Below, piece by piece: positions 25,085-35,530 of a stretch of 64,000 bases of DNA. Location of the stretch: assembly GCF_032854445.1 (NCBI RefSeq), contig NC_088300.1, positions 12,681,191-12,745,190 on the forward strand. Reading direction: 5' to 3'. Below the pieces are notes generated by a model that saw only the letters and a list, made by a program, of their open reading frames with translations, did not search any database and was not told the DNA's origin. Within the stretch, counting starts at the first letter, position 1. Every line of letters begins with the position of its first letter. Source of the DNA: Liolophura sinensis (lineage: Eukaryota; Mollusca; Polyplacophora; Chitonida; Chitonidae). A program made the position numbers and the translations under genes.

Positions 25085-26130
25085 AGATAAGGTATTTTTC
25101 GTCAGATTAGGTATTTCCGCTACAATATGTTTTCCAGACCAAACAACTATAGCACATCAGGTATTTTTAGCAAATCAGTCATTTCTACCAGATGAGTTAC
25201 ATTTGTTTATACCAGATCAGGTATTTGTCAGCTCACATATTTCTCCCAGATCTGTTATTTATATCAGACCAGGTTATTTATGCCAGAGTATGTATCACTG
25301 TGAAATGCTTCACGGCTTTCTCTGATCAGGTATTTCTGTTTCATCAGACATTTCTGCCATATCAGGAGGTGTTTTTATCTAATGAGGAATTTCATCCTCA
25401 GCAAGTTTTCTACGATATCAGGTATTTCAACTATAACAGGTATTTATTTGTACCTGCTTAGGTATTTTTGCCATAGCAGATGTTTTTATCTAATGAGGAA
25501 TTTCAGTCTCAGCAAGTTTTCTACGATATCAGGTATTTCAACTATAACAGGTAGTTGGTTGTGCCTGTTTCTGTCATAGCAGGTATTGTTTTTGCAACAG
25601 ATTGTTTTTTTTTCTGGCAGCTTAGATATTTTGCTATGAAGACAATAACACGTATTTCTATACCTGATCAGGTATTTCAACCACAGGATGTATTTCCACT
25701 AGAGCATGTATGCTTGCTAGAGGAGGTATTTCTACTTAGTAAAGAGAGTTTTCTGACAGATCAGGGTTTTCTACTTCAGTAGAAAAGTAGAAAATCTATA
25801 CCTGATCAGTTATTTCTACTATAGGAGGCATTTCTACTGTATCACGTATTTCTATACCTGATCAGACATTTCTACTATAGCAGGTATTTCTATTATTACA
25901 GGTGTTTTTATTATAGCATATAGTTCTACCAGATGAAATATTTATGTCCTATCAGGTATTTCTGCCACAACAGATATTTCTGGCAGATTAGGTATTTCTA
26001 CTATATAGCAGCTGTTTCTACTAAAGCGAGTATTTCTTCTTGATCAAGTGTTTTTACTTTTACTTGTCATCAGTTTTTTTTCCTACCAGTTTAGCTGTCG
26101 CAGATCTGATATTTCTGCGACATCAGGCAT
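25085..26130. repeat. Degenerate AGGTATTTC repeat next to the exon 2 acceptor
   Basis: About 1 kb of imperfect, irregularly spaced units of the form ATCAGGTATTTCTACCAGAT or CTATAGCAGGTATTTCTA. A larger duplication of about 110 bp is visible (CTAATGAGGAATTT at 25379 and 25489). At least seven exact ATCAGGTATTT units occur, for example near 25157, 25215, 25324, 25417, 25528 and 25668. The array stops about 115 bp before the exon 2 acceptor. Confidence 0.8.
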
Positions 26131-26246
26131 TTCGCCGAGCCTGGCCATCGCGTTTACCATAAATGAAAAATGTCATTATAAATCATCATTATAAAAGTAT
26201 ACATGGCTCCGGGTGCATTCATTTTTGTTATTATTTTTTTCTTCAG

Positions 26247-26562
26247 GGAGACAACTCACTCAGGCCTGCAGGACCCCAATTCTCCTAATGACGACAGTCT
26301 CAAGGATGATACCCCGGGCAGTCTTAACGGACAGACGAAGCTGGATGACCCCTCGGGCACCCCCCAGCATACGCCCCAGTCCCACGCGGCCATCTACGCC
26401 GATCTACAGAAATCCCAGCTGCTACCTAGTCCTACCTCGGGTACTATCCCCAATCTTTTTAGCGGCACCAACAGCGGCCCTTTGACCAGTCCGCATTCCG
26501 CTAACAATGGACCAACACATGCCCATGATAATAGCATTTTCTCGGACTACCAGACTTTATAA
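26247..26562 (+). CDS. Six1/2: Six1/2 homeobox protein, exon 2 (C-terminal tail)
   Basis: Terminal coding exon. The first base completes Arg201, then 104 residues follow to TAA at 26560-26562. The KDR|ETTH junction corresponds to the charged stretch right after the homeodomain in other Six1/2 proteins, which supports the splice. The tail is rich in Ser, Pro, Thr, Asn and Asp (for example QDPNSPNDDSLKDDTPGSLN), has no recognised domain and ends SDYQTL. Such tails are usually disordered and carry transactivation activity; this is inference here. Its base composition is clearly GC-richer than the surrounding intron, as expected for coding DNA. Confidence 0.9.
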
Positions 26563-27900
26563 GGCTTCCTGTCCTCTTTATATACCCTCTATATTATAAG
26601 GACTATTGGTAGCCAATCTTTAGGAATACTATTTCCATGTCTCATCATTTATGTGGCTAATTTACATATCCACCGGGAGTTTATCACGGTACAAAAGTAC
26701 GTTACCGTAGTGACTTTCGATATGTCATTGTGGTGACCTTGCATGGGTGCAGGTTTTTTATCTGTTTATTTTTTTTCGGGCAAACGACCAGTGTGCAGCT
26801 TAGAGGAACTACGTTGGTATCCATCGCTCTTTGAATATATGATGACAGCGTTTAGTTGTCATCCAGATAGCAGTAGTATTGGATATTCGCCATTTGACGG
26901 CACCAGATGATATGAATGTCAGATGTACTCAAGTATACACGCAACTGTTCCCAACTACTTAGGTCATAACCACTGGATGTATACACTGAATGTAGATCGG
27001 CTTGCTCAGCTCTTAAGAAAGGCCCGCCCCATCAGGCAACTGTTTACCGCATTCTTGACCAGCTTTAATCAAGCATTGTCAACAACTACACAACCCCTGC
27101 AATGGTCTGTCGTGCTTCTAGGCCTAAAGGTAACTCCCAAAGGATGGCCAACGGCATGAAAAACTCGGAACTATTTTACGCCTGAATTAAATGCAGCTGT
27201 TGGTCTGTTTCTTAACAACGTCTGGGAAACGTCTTTTTCCGAAGGAACTACACCCAAAATATTTTGATAGTTTTTCAGTCCTGTCGGTGGACATGTTTCA
27301 ACTGGTGTGTAACAGCCTGGGGTGAAGTGGGCGCAATTCGAACTGGCTCTCTCTCCCCCTGTTCTGGAGTTAGTTAAGATTTTTCATCACCGCGTAGGAT
27401 GGTAACCCGGACGCTGAACGAAGCTGGGAACACGTGCTTATGGAATAACAGGGTGACTGCCATTCCAACCATTATGCGGAGAGTGAGTAAGTAAGTATGA
27501 GAATTCTGACTGGGAGCAAAAAGCTAGGTCAAGAGGGGCAACAAATTGACTGAATCAACTTGGAGCATTATCAGTAGCAATCTGTCAAGAATGTCCGTAT
27601 CGTATGACGTCTGAAACGTGTGATTGGTGGGCCTACCTGCACGAACATTTTTACTGAGATTCGGAATGATCAAGGGGCGGAGAATCCATTTTCTTCCATC
27701 GGAGACTCACATCAGTGCATCTGTACTATATATATATACTACATGAATTACAAAGGATTGGATGTTCATGCAGTTTTAAAAATGCCAAGGTGTGCAATAA
27801 GTCCTAATGTGTATCAGATAGCTATATCCACTCCAGTCATATTGATTATCGAGTGCTAAGGAAAGAATAATGTTTTATTGACATGCTCAGTGCTAATAAA
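26563..27900 (+). other. Six1/2: Probable Six1/2 3' UTR, candidate poly(A) signal at its end
   Basis: Non-coding sequence after the Six1/2 stop. The first clear AATAAA lies at 27895-27900, giving a 3' UTR of roughly 1.3 kb if used. No poly(A) site can be proved from sequence. Confidence 0.3.
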
Positions 27901-29574
27901 GCAACTGTATATTTTTTAAACATTGAAAATATCAAAATATTGTGGAAAATGAATCTGTTTTAGATGTAACTGTGTAACGTGGAAACTAGGGAACATTGAA
28001 CAGAAACGGCGAGATCACTTAAAAAAAAACTGTTCCTGTCCTGAAGAATTTCCAGTTAAAAGTGTTTTTGTACAGAAAAGATGTGGTTGAAATTTAGAAA
28101 TTTCAGAGCTGTGCTTGTTTTCCTGTCTTAAGTACTGCTCGTACTGATGGCACTGTAACACAATGCCTCCATTTACTGTAATTACATAGGAATCAGCTTT
28201 AGTTCCATGTCCAGTAACCTCATGAACACTTCAACTCATCGGAATACATTCATGTTTGTCCAGTATCTCACAGGAAGCGATGTTTTAATAATCAACAAGA
28301 TGGTTTTATTCGATAAAATAGCCAGGATTTTGTATGCTGAATCTGTTCTGCAATCTTTCACTTGACGACAGCTTTTTATCCCGTGTGAATAGTGTATGCC
28401 ACTAAATCTACAGAAAACACGGTATAATTGAAGCCAGAGATATACAGACATTGGTATACATAATTATGAAATTCCATGAAAATAGTATTAAAGAATGACC
28501 GCACAGTAACACGTGCGGAAGTCAAGAACCTCCGCAATGCGTACCATGACAGTGTATTTAGCTTAGGATAATTGTTTTTGTTTCTGTTTCAACCGATCTA
28601 TGTTTCCTCCCAGTACTTGATTTTACAAAGACTAGCGCTGGATATAATGCTTTATGTGTCTGCTTTACTACATTGTGCGTCCGCTGCATTGACGTGACTG
28701 TTTTATGGACTATACAGTGATCGTTATGGGGGTGTGTTCGCACTTCCAATGTGATCAGGCTGTTTTCAGGGCGTGAGGGTTGAGTGTTTCTAAACAATAT
28801 GACCAATGACTGATGTAACAGGTGTTTATTAGCGTCGAGAGCAAACCATTGGAGATTGTGAGTTATTGTAGATTACACAATGTGGTATTAAATAAACTGT
28901 AGTTTTGTACTATTTCTTTCTTGTGCGTCCCAGCAGCCGAAGAATTTCTCATAACGCTTCAGCTTAAGTCGAAACAAGCCTCCAGTATTTCGTGGGTATT
29001 TATTTTTACCCTCTGTCGTTGTTTACAGAAGTTCAGCTGTTTTGTGTGGGCACTTTGCCAGGCTATGACGTCAGAATGTCAATCTGTCAGAGAAGCCAAT
29101 CTGGATACATCATCAGTTGGTAAAGTGCCCGGATAGTCGGTGAAAGATCATGGAAGCCAACCAGACGTACACAAAACTGTCACATTCCGACTTGCTCTAT
29201 ACACAAGGCTTGCTAAATATCCCAGTCGTTGGCCCAAGGTACTCGATTCGAATCGATTGATTGGTTGATAGTGAATTTCTGACAAACGATTGAAGCACAC
29301 TAACACTTATCAAGAACATATAAATTACTCGAGTAGCACGTGGTGAACACAAGACAACGGGCGTCTTAACCCTTGAATCTATATTACCTGTTCGAACATT
29401 TAATGATTAACTAATTCGTAACTGCGAATAATACAGTAGTGGATGCATTCTTGGTATCGTTTGTTTTATATTTCTTGTAGTACTGTAAAACCATACACGC
29501 TACATGATAGTCGACGATGTGCGACCATCCTGTAAACCGTCCTACTATATTCCGAGGCAATGTTATATACCATT
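27901..29574. other. Intergenic stretch with nothing recognised
   Basis: Short frames on both strands, none with recognisable content. No repeat family was detected until the SINE at 29587. Confidence 0.45.
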
Positions 29575-29586
29575 CAGTATTCAACC

Positions 29587-29808
29587 CCCAGCAGTCTCTC
29601 ACCAATGCGGTCGATGTGAGTTCAAGTCCAGCTCATGCTGGCTTCCTCTCCGGCCGTACGTGGAAGTTTTGCCAGCTACCTGCAGATGGTCGTGGGTTTC
29701 CTCCGGGCTCTGCCCGGTTTCCATCCACCATAATGCTGGCCGCCGTCGTATAAGTGAAATATTCTTGAGTACGGCGTAAAAACACCAATCAAATAAATAA
29801 ATAAATAA
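29587..29808 (+). mobile_element. SINE-A copy with 12-bp target-site duplication
   Basis: Starts CCCAGCAGTCTCTCACCAAT, contains the B-box GAGTTCAAGTCC, the GGCTTCCTCTCCGGCCGTAC block, the CCGGGCTCTGCCCGG hairpin and the ACGCCGTCGTATAAGTG-type core, and ends in (AAAT)n. It is flanked by CAGTATTCAACC at 29575-29586 and 29809-29820. It is one of the best preserved copies, though the A-box end is missing. Confidence 0.92.
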
Positions 29809-30284
29809 CAGTATTCAACCAATACTTACTTTCGATCAGCCAAAAAATTTATCAGCTCATCACCTCTGCATCGTCGAAAGTTTGCAAAATGTCACGTTAA
29901 AGTACAGTGTAACATTGAATGTCACGTGAATTGATTTATGCTATGCACTAATGGCGATCAATGTTGTCTAAAAACCTTATGCATATAGGTACCAAACTTT
30001 CCAGACACAAATTATCCAGGTAGGCTATTCTAAATGTCGACTGTGATGCATTGATAAACATAGACACCTGTGTCAGCGAAAGAATACAGTACAACGAAAC
30101 ATTTGTTCCATATTTAGTCCAAACTGAGCTGAGGGGTCGCTGCAGATCTGACATTGGAAGACACTAGATTGATAGGAAGAAATAGACGCGTGTAAGAATA
30201 TCCTTAATTAAGTTTGCGCACTTATATAAAGCGTCTGATTCATTCATATACAGCCTTCATCTCTGCTCTGTCGATCTGCACATG

Positions 30285-30475
30285 GCCAGTGCGGTCGAGT
30301 GCATGATTCGATGTTCGTATACGGCTTTATGTCAGCTACACTATGCTATGTCTATATACTGAATAAGCTACCAGGCAAAGGGCGGTGGTTTTTCTTAGAG
30401 CTCTGGCTCGGTTTTCTCCACCAATAAAGCTAACAGCCGTCGTAATGAAGTCAAACATTTTGTGTACGATGTTTA
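30285..30475 (+). mobile_element. Degraded SINE-A copy
   Basis: GGCCAGTGCGGTCGAGTGCA recalls the head, and GGCTCGGTTTTCTCCACCAA, TAACAGCCGTCGTAAT and the following bases recall the core. It is heavily diverged, with no tail and no visible duplication. Confidence 0.4.
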
Positions 30476-30671
30476 ACTCAGATCACAAAAAAGGATTGGA
30501 TGGTATTCTTGGGAATTTCCATGATCATTTCACATGAACTGTTTTAATAATACTTATGTAGAAGTTGAATTCAGGATTCGATTACATTGAGGAAGGTGCT
30601 CACACTATGCTCTTTCAACTACAGGAGCAAGTCTATCTAAACCATCCTTCTGGTAAATTGATGCCATTCTG

Positions 30672-30685
30672 CCCCCCCCCCCCCC
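30672..30685. repeat. Poly(C) run of 14
   Basis: A homopolymer of 14 C; a G14 run lies at 31310-31323. Both are likely to vary in length. Confidence 0.9.
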
Positions 30686-31309
30686 AAGTACCCCACCAAC
30701 CGAAGTTATGTAATTCAAATGCTAATATATTGAGTATATATTCATGAAATTCTATCCAAGGAAATGTCAAACACACTAAACATGAAATTGGCAAACAGCA
30801 TCTTGCTTGGGATCAAACTATTCCAGCTATACCACTGTTCAAGGATTCACATGAATACATGTAGACCTACTATTCAAAAATGAAAGGAATATTTTTGTTG
30901 GTAACGCTGGAAATACGATTGTGTAAATGTGAGTGAATATGGAAATACGATTGTGTGAATGTCAGTGAACAGGGAATAAAGTCAGGCTATTCACGATTTT
31001 ATACATGATAACCAGCGAAAATATGCCAATACCATGCCCGCAGGCGATTTGAATAACGTGCGTGTCGTGGGGTGCATTTCCGTACATTCGACTGGTTAGT
31101 GCAGTGGAATTAAACTGAAGTAATATAACACACGCAAATATTGTCGGCTATTAATTCGGCATGTATCAATGAAATTGCACGCATGATTATTACACAGAGT
31201 ACATAGCAGAGTGATTTATGGGCTTTACTTTAAATCGCCAGGTCACACAAGTTGATGGTTCAGTCTTAGGGAATCTTCGACATACACAATCACGAATGTT
31301 GTTGGGGGA

Positions 31310-31323
31310 GGGGGGGGGGGGGG
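31310..31323. repeat. Poly(G) run of 14
   Basis: Preceded by GGGGGA, giving a 20-base purine tract. The open frames on both strands across it are low-complexity artefacts. Confidence 0.9.
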
Positions 31324-31454
31324 CTATAGAGGTACGAGCACTGGACGGTATAGTGAATCGTTTTTCTGATCTTAAAAGACATTCGCTGAATATCATCTTC
31401 ATTCTACTGAGGTAGTACACACAGAGCTCTGTTGAAATGTGTAAGACGTGGAAA

Positions 31455-31650
31455 AGTTCGTCAGTTGTTTGCCAGAGGTCGGGAGTTTATTATACATATT
31501 AGTTATCTCTCCAGACCCTTGGCCAATGGGGTAGCATGTTCGAATGGAGCTCTCGCTGCGTCGGCTATGTAAGTCAAGAGGCTTTTCAGGCATCTGTGAA
31601 GGCCGTTGCTTTACGCCACTAAGTACCAATCAAATAAGTAGATAAACCAT
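31455..31650 (+). mobile_element. Degraded SINE-like copy
   Basis: The 3' end TTTACGCCACTAAGTACCAA, then TCAAATAAGTAGATAAA, matches the SINE-A end. The upstream part (ATGTTCGAATGG, B-box-like) differs from SINE-A, so this may be an old relative or a composite. Confidence 0.35.
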
Positions 31651-33501
31651 ACACTATGCCACACCAAATCTTTCTTTAAAATTCTCACAAAATTACTCAT
31701 TATTTTGATTTTGTAATCACCTGCAGCGCATAAGTCCTGAACATTCCCCTAAGTGGAGAGAAAATTTCAGTATATACAACTTTCACAGATATTTTTCACA
31801 TTTATTTTTGCCTGAGTTAAATCCAGTAAAATATTTCGGTCTTTGTTCATCTTGATCACTGTATGTAATAATTACTTCACATGAATGAGTCGACGTGGCA
31901 CCAGTAAACCTAACATGAAATTCTTCTACTGGCAAAAATAAAAGGAGAGAGGTAAGGTTTCAGGCCACCGGCATCCAAGACTATTAATATGATTGATAAA
32001 GCCCAGTTAAGTGAAAATTAAATGCAGTGAAAACCTCAGAAATAAATATAGTTTTTAATTTAAGCTTAATTAGTCTTCTCGTTGAAGCTCGAGTATGTTG
32101 TTCTCTGTTTTTTTTTTTAACACACTGGCCTTTAAATATGTCTGTTTCAGTAATACATAAACACACGGAATAGGGGATGTTTCTTGTCAATGCCCTATAA
32201 ATTACGTCACCGAAAGTCCACTATTCACCTGAGTGGGCATGCGCAAGTTCAAACAGCTCTCGTTGGTTAGGTTTCGGCTTGAAGTCAGGAGTCCTGTATG
32301 ATATCTGGTGAGGCTCGTCGTTTCCTCATAAACCTGGCCCACCGCGGTAATATGAATGATTACACATTTGATTAACATCAACAGTCGAATACATAGATCA
32401 AGCAAACAACAAAGCGGCATTTTAAAGATTCTTGGCCCATTTTCAAAATAAAGATGGTAGATAATACATGTATGAGTGGTGTCGAGCTCTGTAATAAATG
32501 ATCCCCGTCGTAGAAGTGAAAACTGGGAATGGCGTAAAACACCTATCAAATTAAACAAATAAGTAATAATTTATAAATAACAGTGGATTCACATGATTGT
32601 GACAAAACAATGTAATTGTTCTTATTCATGAACTGTTACATGTTGATTCTGTATCTCGGACTTTATAATAATAAAAAATTTTTCAATTCATATAAACTAA
32701 AACTTCTTCAGTATCAGCATGTAGCTCTGGCATTTATATCATTCGCTGAAAGCAAAACCAAACCCTTTTTCCTTAGTTAACAGTTAGTCATCAGTTACCT
32801 AACTGGAAACACCATATGGCTATCCAAATATTTCCAAACAACTTTTTTCGTAAGCACATTTTCTCTAATTTTAATTAACAGTAAATCGCATATACGTAAG
32901 ACGGAGCGTGCCTGCGTGTGGCGGGAATCAGTTTGTAACGTCAGTTCCCAGGCAGATGGCGTAGACGCAGCATGTCCATTTCCCTCTCACTGCGCGTGTC
33001 ACACCAGACAGCCTGTGACGCCACGGGACGTAAGATGACGTCACGGGGTACCTGCTACTGTCAATCAAATGGCTTGCTGATTGATGGAACGCATGTCGTA
33101 ATAAACGGGGCGTTCTACCCAGGGTGGATATTAAGGTCTCGAAAGGTGCTCAGCAATCCCTGCCACACCGGAGCGTTCGCCTTTCATAATGCACACCGTG
33201 AGATTGAGACAGTGAAGTATCCTCTGATCCGTTTTTGTGACAAAATACATTGCTCACACAGGCATGGAAATTGCATCCGCCTCCTACAAACACTTACCCC
33301 AAACAGTTTCAAGCCGTTTGCCAAGCAACAACGAAAGTACATGGGGTAGCGAAACTCTCTTTGAAGCTGAACATTTGCCTGAAATGGGTTTTATATGTAA
33401 ATGTTAATGTCTCAGGCCAAGAAATAGATCAAAGAGTTGCTCTCATCCTTCTTGGTTATTCCTACACTCTGTGAGTCTGTATCCTATGACATCAAATTGC
33501 T
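31651..33501. other. Intergenic stretch with a SINE-A scrap
   Basis: A decayed SINE-A end is visible at about 32500-32572 (CCGTCGTAGAAGTGAAA ... GGCGTAAAACACCTATCAAA). A GC-richer patch at 32910-33350 contains one full CRE, TGACGTCA (about 33034), and a 125-codon frame with no recognisable family. No gene is called. Confidence 0.4.
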
Positions 33502-33505
33502 TTAA

Positions 33506-33866
33506 AGGATACATAAAGCGCTTTGGTTTTATTTCTTAATGTGCAGATTATTAATAACATATAACAGTACAAAGTTTTCAGCTTTCACTTTGGGAGGTAA
33601 AATGGCTTCGAAGTACAGTTTTCTTAATGCTCCAGCGGTCAGTCCGGAAATTACGTAGCGGTGACGACAACGATGATCCCTGTTTAAAAAGTAGTTCCGA
33701 GCAAGATCAACAATGAAGTAATTTCTGAAAAACAAAAATGCGACCGTTGACGAAAAATACTAATACCCCCAAAATGAAATTTTTTTGACAAAAATTCTCT
33801 GGCATAATTTTCTTCATTTGGCATAGAAACATAATCTTTGTTTTATAGTTCCTTTTCACGTATCTT
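33506..33866. mobile_element. Possible TTAA-flanked MITE (361 bp)
   Basis: TTAA at 33502-33505 and 33867-33870 bracket ends that are inverted copies: AGGATACATAAA on the left and, reverse-complemented, AAGATACGTGAA on the right (9 of 12 match). It has no coding capacity. The short, imperfect inverted repeat makes this the weakest of the four TTAA elements. Confidence 0.4.
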
Positions 33867-33966
33867 TTAACCTCATACATGGATAATTAAATTGACAGGT
33901 TTGATTATATCTTGCAAGAATGTAAAAGTCAACATTTTTGACTAATAAATCAATTAAGCGATGACT

Positions 33967-34105
33967 GAAGAAACCTGCGGATGGTCGTGGGTTTTCTCCG
34001 GGCTCTGCCCGGTTTCATCCTTCCATAATGCTGGCCGCCGTCGTATAAGTGAAATATTCTTGAGTACGGCGTAAAGCACCAATCAAATAAAAAAAGAAAT
34101 AAACA
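33967..34105 (+). mobile_element. SINE-A copy, 5'-truncated
   Basis: Starts near GAAGAAACCTGCGGATGGTC, has the CCGGGCTCTGCCCGG hairpin and the CTGGCCGCCGTCGTATAAGT core, and ends CACCAATCAAATAAAAAAAG. It directly abuts the TTAA fold-back element at 34111. Confidence 0.88.
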
Positions 34106-34110
34106 GTTAA

Positions 34111-34683
34111 AGGTGGAGAAAACATAAAAAATGACATAAAGTTCAGATGAAAGAGTGCGAAAAGTTATTCCTAAATGTGGTCTTCAGTATTGTTTTCCGA
34201 TTTTTCCTTAGGAGAAAAAGACATTTGAAAATAATTTTTGTATGGTGGGTATTTGGGACCACCTTTTCGTATTCATAGTCTTTGTTAATTATGTCATAAA
34301 TGAGGATGTAACACAGGTTTAATAAATATTTTTGCACTAGAATTTGTTCTTTTCAGCTAACAAATGTATTAAACTTCAATTTGATCATATTTATATTTTT
34401 AACATGTTCATAAATATTATCATAATTTAGGTTAAATACATATGTTTCGATATAAACAACGAATTTACATTCAAATTAATTTATTAGACAAGCATCACAT
34501 CCTTATTTAGAACATTATTATGCAACAACGATAATACCAAAAGTTGGTCCCAAATACCCACCATACAAAAATATTTTCAAATACCCTTTTCTCTTGAAAA
34601 AAAAATGTTAAAGATCATATTTGCAAATAAGTTTTGACGCTCTTTCATCTGATTTTGTCATTGTTTTTATGTTTTCTTCTCCT
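34111..34683. mobile_element. TTAA-flanked fold-back element with ~170-bp inverted arms
   Basis: TTAA at 34107-34110 and 34684-34687. The left arm (34111 to about 34280) and the reverse complement of the right arm (about 34515-34683) match over most of their length: both begin AGGnGnAGAAAACATAAAAA, continue CAGATGAAAGAG, and share TTTTTGTATGGTGGGTATTT then GGGACCA. The centre (34285-34515) is AT-rich. There is no transposase, so it is a non-autonomous DNA element of the MITE/fold-back kind. TTAA targets are used by piggyBac-like and some other superfamilies; which applies here is not determined. Confidence 0.8.
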
Positions 34684-34687
34684 TTAA

Positions 34688-35530
34688 TCAAATGACCAAA
34701 CGGCCATTTTACCATGCAAACATTTGACTACACCACTTTTCAAACATAGCACAAATTCTCCAACTTTAACCAAACTTTCTACCAAATCATTTGACCGACC
34801 TTTAACAAATCTTCAGCATTTTGAATAAAGTTAAAACAATTCCAACTTTAACATAACTTCTAATTTAACAACACGTGGACCAATTTCCGAAACAAATTTC
34901 CAATGTACAGAACATTAGGTAAAAGTCTCCACTAAAGATCAAATCTACCAAACATTTGGACAATTTTCCTAACCAAACTTCAGATCTACCAAACATTTGA
35001 CAAATTTCCAAACCAAAATTCCAATCTAATAAACATTTGAGAATTTTCCTAAGACACATTTGAGAATTTTCTTAACCAAATCTTCAGTCTACTAAACATT
35101 TGACAATTTTACCAACCAAATTTCCGATCTACAGAACATTTTACCATTTTCCGAACCAAACTTTCAACCTAACAAACATTTGACAATTTTCCTACACAAA
35201 ATTTTAATCTATCAAATAGTTGCCAATTTTCCTAATCAACCTTTCAATCTACTGAACATTTGACAATTTTGCCAACAAAACTTCCAATCTACCAAACATC
35301 TGACAATTTTCCTAACCAAACTTGTGATCTATACCAAACTTTTGGCAATTTTCCTAACCAAACTCAAAAGCTACCAAACGCTGTTCCAGTCCTCTTAACA
35401 AAGCTTTCAATCTTCCAAGTATTTGACCAATCCTCCAACTTTAACCAAACTTCCAATCCACCAAACATTTAACCAGTGTGGCAATGTTAGCCAAACGTCA
35501 TATCTATCTATTGGACTATTCGCTCAACTT
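34688..35530. repeat. Degenerate tandem array of about 40 bp (CCAAACATTTGACAATTTTCC)
   Basis: About 20 diverged units such as CTACCAAACATTTGACAATT then TTCCTAACCAAACTT run from the edge of the fold-back element to about 35530. Periodicity of about 40 bp is clear around 35100-35300. Frames open in places (35260-35472) are repeat-derived. Confidence 0.85.
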
